NCBI RefSeq assembly: GCF_023913735.1
Contig: NZ_JAMXBH010000001.1
Span: 1-64,000 of the forward strand
Reading direction: 5' to 3'
Source: Pseudarthrobacter raffinosi
GTDB lineage: Bacteria > Actinomycetota > Actinomycetes > Actinomycetales > Micrococcaceae
Length of the DNA: 64,000 nucleotides
Shown piece after piece: positions 17,689-26,505 of this stretch (position 1 is the stretch's first letter; every line of letters starts with the position of its first letter). The position numbers and the translations under genes are program-made. The notes under the pieces were generated by a model, which worked only from the letters and a program-made list of their open reading frames with translations, did no database searches and had not been told where the DNA came from.

Positions 17689-19017
17689 TCAGATGTGTCG
17701 GTACCCGAGGTACTCGGTGACCTCGAGAACGGAGCCGGGCGGGGGAGGTGCGTCCGGTTTCCACGTCCTGCTGGAGATGCCTCCCGTGACGAAGGTGCCC
17801 AGATGGTCTCCGTCCACAAGGAGCGCGCCGTCCGGTGCCAGCACCCGGAGGCCGGTGATGTCCTCACCCCTGCTGCTGACGACGAACGACCCGTCATCCG
17901 CGGTGATCTGCAGTTCGTGACCGGCGAGTTCCGGAGTGCTGACGGGGCCGGGTTGGAACGGCACGCGGCTAGTGCGGAGGATGTTCTCTGCGAGCACCCG
18001 GAAATCGACAACGAGCGAGGTGAGGCTGCCGTCGGCGGCCAAACCCCAGTAGCACGGGTAGGTCCCGTCACCGTACCCGCTCGAGACCATGACCGCATCC
18101 ACTACCTCGCCGGCGAGGCCGAACATTGTGCCCGGTGTTTCCATGAGCCGTTCAACGTGCTCTTGAAACATCGCCTCGACGCGCTGGGCTTGGCACCCCA
18201 CCAGCGACCCGACGTCGAGGATGGCGACGTTTCCGGCGTCGACCCCTACCCCGTGCGCGCCGTCGGTGAATTCGGCGGGGTGCCAGCTGACCGCCGGCGC
18301 CTCGGACAGCAGCAGCCGTACTGCGACCGTCATTTCCGCCGCCGTGGCGACTTCGACGGCGTACGTCCCCGGCATGATCCGCCGCGCCAAGGGGACGAAG
18401 TGCGCGTCAACCGAACCCAAGTCCAAGACCGTGAGCACCCCGGAGGCACAAGTGAGCTTGCCGAGGTGAAGGACCTCGAGCGGCGTCGGTTCGCCGAACG
18501 GTGCGACCACCCGGCCCGCCGTAAACAATCCCGGTATGTCGAGCTCCAGCTGGGCTGGTAGGTCGGGCAGGGCGGCATCGGGTGCTGCACTCTGCAAGAG
18601 TGCCTCGGCCCGCGCCGGATCGATCAACGGTGTGCCGGGCGGGTCGAGGAAGGTCGAGAGATGGGAAATCCGCCAGCCGTCATCGCCTCGCTGCAGCTGG
18701 TACTCGTAGTAGAAGGTGGTGTTCCCCGCCGTTTGGATGACCGAGCGGACCGTCGCCGTGTCCTCGTCGACCTCGACGTCGGTGATCTGCTCGGCGGACG
18801 GGTGGTGCGCGGGACTGGAAGACAACGCACCTTCCTGGCCGGTGCGGACTCCCGGGGTGCAGTGGGTCGCGACCAGGTCCGCCAACTCGGCGGCCCAGGC
18901 TTCGAACACCCCAGGGTCGAAAGCGAACATGCCCGGCGATTTGCCTGACCGCTGCCAGCTCGTGTGGAAATCGGCTGCGAAGGCCTCGATCCTGCCGCGT
19001 ACCTCGTCCTGAGTCAT
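17689..19017 (-). CDS. DUF4241 protein with NTF2-like N terminus
   Basis: This 442-residue protein begins at 19017 (an in-frame ATG three codons earlier is possible). Residues about 1-115 look like an NTF2-type fold of the kind used by immunity proteins (FHTSWQRSG...TVRSVIQTAGNTTFYYEYQL). Residues about 160-340 match DUF4241 (GTYAVEVATA...SSGYGDGTYPCYWGLAADG). The last ~100 residues (DDGSFVVSSRGEDITGLRVL) are the part duplicated at 13698-14047. DUF4241 occurs in polymorphic toxin and immunity settings, but no toxin gene is present here, so the role is open. The phosphoesterase gene follows closely. Confidence 0.75.
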   Translation of the reverse strand: MTQDEVRGRIEAFAADFHTSWQRSGKSPGMFAFDPGVFEAWAAELADLVATHCTPGVRTGQEGALSSSPAHHPSAEQITDVEVDEDTATVRSVIQTAGNTTFYYEYQLQRGDDGWRISHLSTFLDPPGTPLIDPARAEALLQSAAPDAALPDLPAQLELDIPGLFTAGRVVAPFGEPTPLEVLHLGKLTCASGVLTVLDLGSVDAHFVPLARRIMPGTYAVEVATAAEMTVAVRLLLSEAPAVSWHPAEFTDGAHGVGVDAGNVAILDVGSLVGCQAQRVEAMFQEHVERLMETPGTMFGLAGEVVDAVMVSSGYGDGTYPCYWGLAADGSLTSLVVDFRVLAENILRTSRVPFQPGPVSTPELAGHELQITADDGSFVVSSRGEDITGLRVLAPDGALLVDGDHLGTFVTGGISSRTWKPDAPPPPGSVLEVTEYLGYRHI

Positions 19018-19166
19018 GCGGCACATCCTACCGCCCCACGGTGCCCCCTATTCCTAAGGGGTTCAGGTTCACGACGGACTGCAATACCTTTCTCCTATGG
19101 CCATGGGCAAGCAAGGGTGCTCTGACCCCCTACAGGAATTTCTACTCAGAAGGAGTGGGATAGGTC

Positions 19167-19904
19167 ATGAATCAACGATCCAAAATATTCTTTGCTCTCG
19201 TCGTCCTGTTGCTTGTTGTTGGCGGGGCGGCACTTTTTGTCTTCGACAACACAAAAAGGAGCAGGGCCGCGGAGTACGATCCGCAGATCAACCCGGCCGA
19301 TTTCACCACCAAAATTACCAATCAATATTTCGCCCTCCCCGTCGGCAAAAAAATGACTTACGAAACGACCGAGCAAGGACGCGTCACCGAGAGGATTGAA
19401 ATCGAAATCCTGCAGGAGACCAAGACCATAGAGGGCGTTGAGACGGTCATCTACCTGGACAAGGAATACAAGAACGGGCAGCTCGTAGAGGAAACCCGGG
19501 ATTACCTGGCACAGCACAAGAACGGTGACGTGTGGTACTTCGGCGAGGACGTGAACAACTATTGGTACGGGATGTTGCTGGACCATTCCGGCAGCTTTGT
19601 GCACGGAAAAGATGGCGCAAAAGCCGGCATCTGGATGAAGGCCGAGCAGCGCATCGGCGATTCCTATAGGCAGGAATTTTACGTTGGTCATGCAGAGGAC
19701 ATGCGGGACACCGTCGCTACCGGCGAGACCGTCTCCACGAAAACCCGCACCTACACCGGCTGCATCAAGGTTTATGACTGGACGCCGCTTGAAAAGAATT
19801 CCCGGGAGCACAAATATCACTGCCCCGAGGTCGGTGCGCTGGTCCTGACCGAGGACCTGCAGACCGGAAGACGGTCAGAACTCGTGAATGTTGTCCAGCC
19901 CTAG
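19167..19904 (+). CDS. Exported protein of unknown function, single N-terminal anchor
   Basis: This 245-residue protein has one N-terminal hydrophobic helix (residues 8-27) and a soluble extracytoplasmic domain with repeated charged beta strands (ITNQYFALPVGKKMTYETTE, GVETVIYLDKEYKNG, GDVWYFGEDVNNYWYGML). It belongs to a recurring family of bacterial exported proteins whose conserved core is a Y-F-x-L-x-x-G-x-x-x-x-Y-E start and a GxVWYFGE strand. Its function is not known. AAGGAG lies 11 bases before the ATG. Base composition is clearly less GC-rich than its neighbours, which suggests acquisition. Confidence 0.75.
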   Translation: MNQRSKIFFALVVLLLVVGGAALFVFDNTKRSRAAEYDPQINPADFTTKITNQYFALPVGKKMTYETTEQGRVTERIEIEILQETKTIEGVETVIYLDKEYKNGQLVEETRDYLAQHKNGDVWYFGEDVNNYWYGMLLDHSGSFVHGKDGAKAGIWMKAEQRIGDSYRQEFYVGHAEDMRDTVATGETVSTKTRTYTGCIKVYDWTPLEKNSREHKYHCPEVGALVLTEDLQTGRRSELVNVVQP

Positions 19905-19956
19905 CCTTCCAACAGCCGCACAGCGGACCGTGCAGCCGGTGTGCGCCCCGGCCGGG

Positions 19957-19978
19957 GGTTTCGACGGGCTTAACCACC
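19957..19978. repeat. REP-like repeat supplying the relic's stop codon
   Basis: GGTTTCGACGGGCTTAACCACC is one or two bases from the common repeat GGTTTCGACAGGCTCAACCACC. Read on the minus strand, its GGTGGTTAA gives the final Gly-Gly-stop of phoD relic 2. Confidence 0.7.
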
Positions 19979-20765
19979 GACCAGTCCCGGGACTCCGTCC
20001 TGGATGGCGAAGGAGGCCTTCGTGCTGACGGGGGAGCCCGGCGTCGTGACGTGGTCCAGGACCCGGAAGTCGGCCGTCATCGTGCGGGTGTTCACGTAGC
20101 CGCGGTTGTCGTTGTAGAACTTCAGGTGCGGGTTCCAGGCCATCACGGGATCCACCGTTGAGCCGGTGCCGTTGCCGGTGGAGGTGATGGACGTGCACAC
20201 CAGTTCCGAGCCCACTACGGGGGAGGCCGGATCCTTGTAGTCGACCTTGAGGTCGTTGGCCCAGTTGCGGTGGACGTCGCCGGTGAGGACCACTGCGTTG
20301 CGCACGTTCGCGTCCACCCAGCCCTGGGTGATGCGGCGGCGGGAGGCGTAGCCGTCCCACCCGTCCATGGAGACGTCGTCGATCTCCGGGGCCTTGTTGC
20401 GGTCCTTTTCGGCGAAGAATACCTGCTGGCATGTTCTCGTAGTATGCCTGGAACGCGGCGGTCCCGCTCTGCCGGAACGCTCGGTGGTGTCGTTCAGCTG
20501 GTTGGCGTCCCGGTTTTCCGGGATCCCGTCTGCCCAGTTGTTGTCCACCTTGTGGTCATCCCACACCAGCAGCCACGGCGCGATCGCGTGTGCTGCCCGC
20601 AGGTCGACGTCGGACTTCTACTGCGCGTGCCGCTGCCGCACGGGTTGCCGCCGCCGATCACGTAGCTGTCCTCCTTGTACTCATAGATGTAGTCACCCAG
20701 GTGCAGGACCAGGTCCGGAGTTTCGCGTCACCGGCGGAGGCCCTTGAGCACCCCGTGTACTGAGT
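19972..20765 (-). pseudogene. phoD relic 2 (large, internally deleted)
   Basis: This 794-bp region mirrors the intact phoD gene from its C terminus to about codon 110. The last part still reads well (GWVDANVRNAVVLTGDVHRN, SITSTGNGTGSTVDP, VLDHVTTPGSPVSTKASFAI). At about 20430 a 250-base block of the parent is missing: the text jumps from ACCTGCTGG to CATGTTCTCG. Several frameshifts follow through the GDYIYEYKEDSYVIGGGN part, and the gene ends abruptly beside the ribokinase stop. The Tat signal and most metal ligands are gone. Confidence 0.88.
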
Positions 20766-20803
20766 GGCGTCGTCAGCTGTTGCTCTCTCTCGAACACGCC
20801 GGG

Positions 20804-21733
20804 TCAGCGGGGGAGCGCTTCGCTTGCTGCCGGATAGGAGTCCTGCGCTCCGTGCCCCCGGACCGAGAAGGCGGCAACGCGGACTGCCTGTGCGCAGGCA
20901 CTCTGCAGGTCGCTGCCCCGCGCCAGGCACGCGGCCAGGGCACCCACGAAGGCGTCACCTGCCCCGGTGGTGTCCGCCGCTTCGACCTTGGGCGCGTCAA
21001 TGTGAATGCTGAGTTCGCTGGTGGCCAAAACCGCGCCGGCAGATCCCAGTGTGACCACCACTGACCTGATCCCGCTTTCGACGAGCGCTCCCGCGAGTTC
21101 CTGGCCGTAGGCTGCATCCGTCGTGGTGAGGGAGACAGCCCTGCCTCCGGCTTCGGCGAGGATCTGTGCCGCCTCGTGTTCGTTGACAACCAAAGGATCG
21201 GACCGTCCAAGCACTGACGGCGGAAGGTCCAGCACGGGGGCAAGGTTGAGGACCTGCCGGACGCCCAGCCTGCCAAGGCTCTCGGAGGCGAACTCGATGG
21301 TTTCAGCCGGGATCTCCCCCTGGATGACCGCCACCGCGCAGGCAGCGAGGGTGTCCTCTGCAGCCGCGATGTGGCCTGGGGTGAGGCGGGCATTGGCGCC
21401 GGGGACCACAATGATGTTGTTTTCCCCGCCCGGATCGACGGCAACGATGGCCAGGCCCGTAGGCCCGGGGACGACGCTCACGTGGCTGAGGTCCACGCCT
21501 TCCTGGCGGAGCAGCCGGGTGGCGATGTCCGCGTGCGGGTCGCTGCCCACGGCGCCGATCATGACAGTTTCCGCTCCCTGGCGCGCTGCAGCGAGAGCCT
21601 GGTTGCCGCCCTTGCCGCCGGGCGCAAGTTCCCCGCCGCTGCCGAGCACTGTTTCGCCAGGGCGCGGATGGCGTTCGACACCGACTGTCAGGTCGGCGTT
21701 GATGGATCCGATTACTGCGACGCGTGAGCTCAT
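20804..21733 (-). CDS. Ribokinase-like PfkB-family sugar kinase
   Basis: This 309-residue kinase starts at the ATG at 21733, behind AAAGGAC. PfkB signatures are GGKGGNQALAAARQG (about residues 39-53) and DTTGAGDAFVGAL near residue 255, which contains the catalytic aspartate. NIIVVPGANARL is typical of ribokinases. It would phosphorylate a pentose or a related sugar with ATP. It diverges from the GntR/TctCBA operon across a promoter with four heptamer repeats, so it may act on a product of that pathway rather than on ribose itself (inference). Its 3' end abuts phoD relic 2. Confidence 0.88.
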   Translation of the reverse strand: MSSRVAVIGSINADLTVGVERHPRPGETVLGSGGELAPGGKGGNQALAAARQGAETVMIGAVGSDPHADIATRLLRQEGVDLSHVSVVPGPTGLAIVAVDPGGENNIIVVPGANARLTPGHIAAAEDTLAACAVAVIQGEIPAETIEFASESLGRLGVRQVLNLAPVLDLPPSVLGRSDPLVVNEHEAAQILAEAGGRAVSLTTTDAAYGQELAGALVESGIRSVVVTLGSAGAVLATSELSIHIDAPKVEAADTTGAGDAFVGALAACLARGSDLQSACAQAVRVAAFSVRGHGAQDSYPAASEALPR

Positions 21734-21794
21734 TGCTGTCCTTTTTTGGATTGAGGGTTGCCCTGTGAGCAAGATCATGTAGTCTACTGCTAAC

Positions 21795-21822
21795 GGTAAA
21801 CCGTAAACGGTAAACAGTAAAC
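21795..21822. promoter_or_regulatory. Four tandem NGTAAAC heptamers in divergent promoter
   Basis: Four head-to-tail 7-bp units fill exactly 28 bases: GGTAAAC, CGTAAAC, GGTAAAC and AGTAAAC. They lie 13 bases before the GntR start and 61 bases before the kinase start, a likely place for the GntR protein to bind both promoters. FadR-type GntR proteins usually bind short palindromes, so a direct-repeat array is unusual. Confidence 0.5.
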
Positions 21823-21835
21823 AAATGAGGATCCA

Positions 21836-22498
21836 ATGACGCAGCCCCTCCTCGTACAGCGAGCAAACTTCCTGGGCGACCAGGTGGTGGACGTCCTTCG
21901 CAGGCAGATCATCACCCAAGAACTGCCTGCGGGTTCCCTGCTCGTCGAGTCCAAGCTAGCCGACGTGTTCCAGGTCAGCCGCGGCCCCATCCGTGAGGCC
22001 ATCCGGACGCTGACGGAGGAGGGACTTGTTGAATCCCGCGGCCGCTCGGCCGCCGTCGTCGAACTGACTGCAGGCGACATCGACGAGCTGTTCACGCTGC
22101 GGGCATCGCTGGAACGCCTTGGCCTGCAAACGGCCATCGTCGAGCGGCGCGCGGAGCTGGATGCGCTCCTGAAGAACGCGATCGAGCGCATGCGCGCCGC
22201 CGTCGCCGCCGAAGATCCGGCTGAGTTCACCCTGGCCGACATGCAGTTCCACAGCTCGTTCGGAATTGCCTCGCACCACCGCAGGCTCGCCGACGTGTGG
22301 TCGAAGTACCAGCCCACCATCGAGAACCTGCTGCTCGTGGTGAACCTCGAGCACGACCGTCTCCAGACAGCCCTGCATGCCCATGAAGTCCTCGCGGACC
22401 TTATCCGCACCGGAAAGGACGAGGCCGCACTTGAGGAGCTTGCCGACCACCTGGACAGCTCCCGGCTTCGGCTCCGCAAGGTGTACGTCGGAAGCTGA
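21836..22498 (+). CDS. GntR/FadR-family transcriptional regulator
   Basis: This 220-residue regulator has an N-terminal winged helix-turn-helix (residues about 12-80; ESKLADVFQVSRGPIREAIR is the recognition region) and a C-terminal all-helical FCD domain (residues about 90-215). The FCD includes metal-ligand-like residues DMQFHSSF and HAHEVLADLI. FadR/FCD members commonly sense sugar acids or other organic acids. It is the first gene of the operon with tctC, tctB, tctA, the DHDPS-like lyase and the DhaK-DhaL kinase. It probably represses that operon and the divergent kinase until substrate arrives. Confidence 0.9.
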   Translation: MTQPLLVQRANFLGDQVVDVLRRQIITQELPAGSLLVESKLADVFQVSRGPIREAIRTLTEEGLVESRGRSAAVVELTAGDIDELFTLRASLERLGLQTAIVERRAELDALLKNAIERMRAAVAAEDPAEFTLADMQFHSSFGIASHHRRLADVWSKYQPTIENLLLVVNLEHDRLQTALHAHEVLADLIRTGKDEAALEELADHLDSSRLRLRKVYVGS

Positions 22499-22545
22499 CT
22501 GTTTTTCCCTGCTTTATTCATTCACAAGGAAGTGAGCTCTGCCCC

Positions 22546-23532
22546 ATGAATCACAACACCCGTACCCGATTCCGTCGGATCGTGCCCGCCGCGGCAGCTG
22601 CCGCCATCGCCGCCGTCGCCCTTGCCGGCTGCGCCAACCGCGGCGGCGAGGCCGCCCAGAGCGGTGATTTCCCCTCGAAGTCCATCACCATGGTGGTGCC
22701 CTACCAGGCCGGCGGCGCTTCCGACCTGTCCGCCCGCACCCTGGCCGCAGAGATGGAGAAGAAGCTCGGCCAGTCGATCGTGGTGGAAAACCGTGTTGGC
22801 GGGGCCGGCTCAGTGGGCCTGACGTACCTCTCGGCGCGTCCCGCCGACGGCTACACCATCGGATACCTCCCGGTCGAGACCGTCATGCTCGGCTACCAGG
22901 GCTACGACATCGACCCGGCACGCTATGACCTGCTCGGCCAGATCGTGTCCGTCCCGGCGACCATCGCCGTCCCCGCCAACAGCCCCTACAAAACCCTGCA
23001 GGACCTGATCGACGCCGCCAAGGCTAAGCCGGGAACCATCACCGTGGCCAACTCCGGTGCGGGCTCCATCTGGCAGGCAGCGACCAAAGCACTCAACAAG
23101 ACCGCAGGGGTGGAGCTCAAGCCGGTTCCGTTCGACGGCGGCGCCCCGGCCGTGAACGCGGCGATCGCCGGCCAGGTCGATGCCGTCGCAGCCGGCGTCT
23201 CCGAAACCTCTGTTGCCGCTGCCGACGGCCGCCTACGTGTCCTCGCGATCCTCAACGACAAGGCATCCGCAGCCCTGCCCGGCGTGGCTACCGCCAAGGA
23301 ACTTGGCACGGACGTCTCGATCGGCGGCTGGGGAGCCGTGGGCACACCCGCCGGACTCCCCGACGACGTCCGCGATGAGCTCGCGGCCGCCGTGAAGGCC
23401 GCTGCCGAGTCCGAAAGCTTCGTCTCGGTCATTAAGAAATCCGGAAACCTTCCCGTCTACGAGGCACCTGAGGCCTTCCAGGCTTTCTATGACGCCGAGG
23501 CCAAGCGCTTTTCCACCCTCTTCGCCAAGTAG
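22546..23532 (+). CDS. tctC: Tripartite tricarboxylate transporter substrate-binding lipoprotein
   Basis: This 328-residue extracytoplasmic receptor of the TctC/Bug family captures an organic acid and passes it to the TctAB membrane unit. The signal peptide ends in a lipobox with Cys29 (VALAGCAN). The mature part begins FPSKSITMVVPYQAGGASDL, the family's usual opening, and contains the VENRVGGAGSVG loop that contacts the ligand carboxylate. The length is normal. The ligand cannot be named; the lyase and kinase downstream suggest a sugar acid rather than citrate. It lies 48 bases after gntR and 15 before tctB. Confidence 0.92.
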   Translation: MNHNTRTRFRRIVPAAAAAAIAAVALAGCANRGGEAAQSGDFPSKSITMVVPYQAGGASDLSARTLAAEMEKKLGQSIVVENRVGGAGSVGLTYLSARPADGYTIGYLPVETVMLGYQGYDIDPARYDLLGQIVSVPATIAVPANSPYKTLQDLIDAAKAKPGTITVANSGAGSIWQAATKALNKTAGVELKPVPFDGGAPAVNAAIAGQVDAVAAGVSETSVAAADGRLRVLAILNDKASAALPGVATAKELGTDVSIGGWGAVGTPAGLPDDVRDELAAAVKAAAESESFVSVIKKSGNLPVYEAPEAFQAFYDAEAKRFSTLFAK

Positions 23533-23547
23533 CGGAGGAAATCCACA

Positions 23548-24039
23548 GTGTCTAGTGACCAGACCGCAGGGACAGGGACTGCACCGGAAAGGCATGTCGG
23601 ACGTGCCTACCAGTTGGTTGGTCCGCTTGCCTCCCTGGCCGTCGGAGGCCTGTTGCTGCTGCTCACGCAGTACGTCAAAGAGCCGGATATCGCCACGGGG
23701 CTGAGCCCCCGTTGGTGGCCTGGAATTCTTGGCGCGATCATCTGCCTGCTGTCCATCGGTGTGGCAGTCAAAGACCAGATATCCGACGGCAAGTCCGGGG
23801 ATGAGCTGACGACGCCGACCAGGCTCGGCATGATCCGCGTCGCCGCGGTCATCGCCGCCGCCTTCGGCTACGGAGTGCTTTGGTACTTCCTGGACTTCCG
23901 GGTTGCCACGTTCGGGCTCGTTGCCGGACTGTCCTACATCATCGGAGGCCGCGGGTGGAGGGCGCTGCTTCTCTTCCCGTTCCTCGTCTCCCTCGTGCTG
24001 TACGCCCTGTTTGTCCTGCTGCTGAAAGTTCCGCTATGA
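23548..24039 (+). CDS. tctB: Tripartite tricarboxylate transporter small membrane subunit
   Basis: This 163-residue protein starts at a GTG with GGAGGA eight bases upstream. Four hydrophobic helices are visible: near residues 25-48, 57-75, 95-120 and 138-160. TctB is the poorly conserved small subunit that pairs with TctA to move the solute using an ion gradient. Its stop overlaps the tctA start as ATGA, so the two are made together. Confidence 0.88.
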   Translation: MSSDQTAGTGTAPERHVGRAYQLVGPLASLAVGGLLLLLTQYVKEPDIATGLSPRWWPGILGAIICLLSIGVAVKDQISDGKSGDELTTPTRLGMIRVAAVIAAAFGYGVLWYFLDFRVATFGLVAGLSYIIGGRGWRALLLFPFLVSLVLYALFVLLLKVPL

Positions 24040-25583
24040 ACGCGCTCGCCGAAGGCCTGGGTCAGATCGCCGACCCCACCGTCCTCCTCTGTATCCTGAT
24101 CGGCGCGCTCGCCGGCATGCTCGTCGGCACCTTCCCGGGGCTCACCGCCACAATGGCAGTGGCCCTGGCCAGCGCCTTCACCCTCAGCATGGATCCGATC
24201 CCGGGCCTCGCCGTCCTGCTCACCATCTACGTGGCCGCGAACTTCGGTGACCGGGTGCCGGCGATCCTGATCAACACCCCCGGCACCCCGGCGTCGATCT
24301 GCACGACATTCGACGGCTATCCGATGGCCAAGAAGGGGCTTGCCGGGGTTGCCCTGACCGTTTCCGCGTTTGCCTCGGCGATCGGCACCTTCCTCGGGCT
24401 TATCCTCCTGGTCGTCGCGGCGATACCGATTTCCCGGCTGGCGCTCGAGTTCGGACCGGCGGAGACTTTTGCACTGGTCGTCTTCGGACTGACCATGATG
24501 GTCGGCGTCTCCGGCGGCAAGATCGGCAAGGGCCTTATCGCCGGCGCTGTAGGACTGGCACTGGCTTCCGTCGGGCGCGATCCGATCACGGGAACCGAAC
24601 GGTTCACATTCGGTGTCCTGGAACTCAGCGACGGGATTCCGTTCATTGCCGTGATCATCGGCCTGTTCGGGATCGCCGACATCCTGGACCAGATGCTGTC
24701 CTACCGGGCCGAAAAGCACACGCCGATCTCCAACTTTGGCCGCTGGTGGCCCAACCGCTCCGAAATGAAGCGGATGGTCAAGCCACTGGGCATCGGAACC
24801 GGCATCGGCGCCGTCGTTGGTGCAATGCCGGCAGCCGGCGGCGACATCGCCGGCATCATGAGCTGGGCCGCCGCCAAGAAGGCGTCAAAGCACCCGGAAG
24901 AGTTCGGGAAAGGATCGATCGAAGGACTCACCGCGGGCGACACAGCATCAAACGCGGGCATCGGGCCGTCGGTTGCCACAACACTGGCACTCGGAATTCC
25001 CGGCGACTCCGTCATGGCAGTGGTCCTCGGGTCCCTGATCGTCTGGGGCATCCAGCCCGGACCGGCCCTGTTCACGTCACAACCGGACCTCGTCTGGAGC
25101 ATCGCCGGCATCCTCGCGGTTGCCACCGTCCTCACGCTGGGCCTCAGCCTCCTGCGCCTCCGCGGGGTCACCAAGCTCCTGGAACTGAAACCGCATTACC
25201 TGTGGACCGTCATCATTGTCTTCTGCATGGTGGGGACGTTCGCCGTCAACAACAGCGTCATTGATGTGGTGGTGATGCTCATCTTCGGCGTCGTCGGACT
25301 CTTCATGCGGCGCCACGGATTCCCCGCCGGTCCTGTCGTCCTGGGACTCATCCTCGGCAAGCTCGCCGAAGGCAACCTCCGCCGGGCACTGGAGATCGGC
25401 GGACCCGAGAACATTCTCGGCAGCCCGATCGCGGTGACCATCCTCCTGATCAGCCTCGCGGCTGTCACCCTGCCGCCCGTCATCGACCGCCTGCGCGCCC
25501 GCCGCGCAGTGCGCCGCGCGGCCTCCACCAGCTCGAACCCTACCGACCAGCCGCTTGAACAGAAAGAGACAACCATCTCATGA
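24036..25583 (+). CDS. tctA: Tripartite tricarboxylate transporter large membrane subunit
   Basis: This 515-residue permease with about 11-12 transmembrane helices starts at the ATG overlapping the tctB stop. Family hallmarks include GTFPGLTATMAVAL near residue 31, INTPGTPASICTTFDGYPMA, AAGGDIAGIMSWAAAKK and GIPGDSVMAVVLG. The Pro/Gly-rich loops form the transport site. It forms the channel of the TctABC importer. Its own stop overlaps the next gene's start by four bases. Confidence 0.93.
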   Translation: MNALAEGLGQIADPTVLLCILIGALAGMLVGTFPGLTATMAVALASAFTLSMDPIPGLAVLLTIYVAANFGDRVPAILINTPGTPASICTTFDGYPMAKKGLAGVALTVSAFASAIGTFLGLILLVVAAIPISRLALEFGPAETFALVVFGLTMMVGVSGGKIGKGLIAGAVGLALASVGRDPITGTERFTFGVLELSDGIPFIAVIIGLFGIADILDQMLSYRAEKHTPISNFGRWWPNRSEMKRMVKPLGIGTGIGAVVGAMPAAGGDIAGIMSWAAAKKASKHPEEFGKGSIEGLTAGDTASNAGIGPSVATTLALGIPGDSVMAVVLGSLIVWGIQPGPALFTSQPDLVWSIAGILAVATVLTLGLSLLRLRGVTKLLELKPHYLWTVIIVFCMVGTFAVNNSVIDVVVMLIFGVVGLFMRRHGFPAGPVVLGLILGKLAEGNLRRALEIGGPENILGSPIAVTILLISLAAVTLPPVIDRLRARRAVRRAASTSSNPTDQPLEQKETTIS

Positions 25584-26503
25584 CCCCGCCGACCTCCCCC
25601 CTCGTCATTACCGCCACCCCCACCCTCTTCTCAGCGGACGGAGCCCTCGCCGAGGCCGAAATCCGCCGGCACCTGGAATGGCTCCGCGAAAAGGGCGTGG
25701 ACGCGCTGTTCCCCGCGGGCACATCCGGTGAGTTCCCGACACTCACCGACGACGAGCGCATCAAAATCCTCGACATCGCCCTCCAGGTCTTCCCGGCAGA
25801 CAGGGTGTACATCCACGTCGGTGCCGCGGGAACACGCCAAGCGGTGGAACTGGCCAGACGCGCCGTGGCCCACGGTGCAACGAAAATGGCTGCCATCACG
25901 CCGTATTTCCAGCCTGCCCCCGAGGCCCAGGTGCTGGACTACTATTCCCAGCTGGTGGCGGCAACCCCCGGTGCCGACGTCTTCGCTTACCTTTTTGAAG
26001 CAAGGACATCGACCCAGTCACGTCACTCCGTGCTTGCGGAGCTCTCCAGCCGTGGCGTGGCCGGCGTAAAGCTCAGCGGTGAGACGGACGAGAGCGTGGC
26101 CGGGTTCCTGCGGGCACGGCCGGAAGAATTCACCGTCTTTTCGGGCAACGACGTCTCCTTCGCAGCCCTCATCGGGGCCGGCGGCCACGGCATCGTCTCC
26201 GGAGTGTCCTCGGCATACCCGGAACCGTTCGTCGCGCTCCGCGACGCCCTGGTTTCCGGAGATGCCGACGAGGTTCAGCTCCGCCAGGCGGACGTGGTGG
26301 CGGCCGTGGCAGCGGTGCGCGGCGGAAGCCTGACGCACCTCAAAGCCGGCATCGCAGCCCGTGGCTTCGGCGCCAGCCCCGTCCGGTCAGCCGTCGCTCC
26401 GGTGGATGAACCGGATGCGGCCCGCATCCGGGAACTCGCAGCAGTCATCGCTGAAGCCCCTGCCGGCGATCTCGCCAAGGCCGCCGTGCTCGGAGCGGTC
26501 TGA
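25580..26503 (+). CDS. Dihydrodipicolinate synthase/N-acetylneuraminate lyase family enzyme
   Basis: This 307-residue class I aldolase-fold enzyme has substrate-binding GTSGEFPTLTDDER (about residues 47-60), the Schiff-base lysine in VAGVKLSGE near residue 160, and GIVSGVSSAYPEPFVALRDAL. The loop normally reading YNxPxxT is replaced by YLFEARTS, so the substrate differs from aspartate semialdehyde. Members in catabolic operons cleave or dehydrate 2-keto-3-deoxy sugar acids, releasing pyruvate and an aldehyde or giving a ketoglutarate derivative. Set between an organic-acid importer and a dihydroxyacetone-type kinase, it is unlikely to be the lysine-pathway enzyme. Confidence 0.88.
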   Translation: MTPPTSPLVITATPTLFSADGALAEAEIRRHLEWLREKGVDALFPAGTSGEFPTLTDDERIKILDIALQVFPADRVYIHVGAAGTRQAVELARRAVAHGATKMAAITPYFQPAPEAQVLDYYSQLVAATPGADVFAYLFEARTSTQSRHSVLAELSSRGVAGVKLSGETDESVAGFLRARPEEFTVFSGNDVSFAALIGAGGHGIVSGVSSAYPEPFVALRDALVSGDADEVQLRQADVVAAVAAVRGGSLTHLKAGIAARGFGASPVRSAVAPVDEPDAARIRELAAVIAEAPAGDLAKAAVLGAV

Positions 26504-26505
26504 AC

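Noticed and set aside
21795..21822. CRISPR or iteron origin
   Set aside because: The 7-bp units are too short for CRISPR, and no replication gene or AT-rich melting region is nearby; the position fits an operator.
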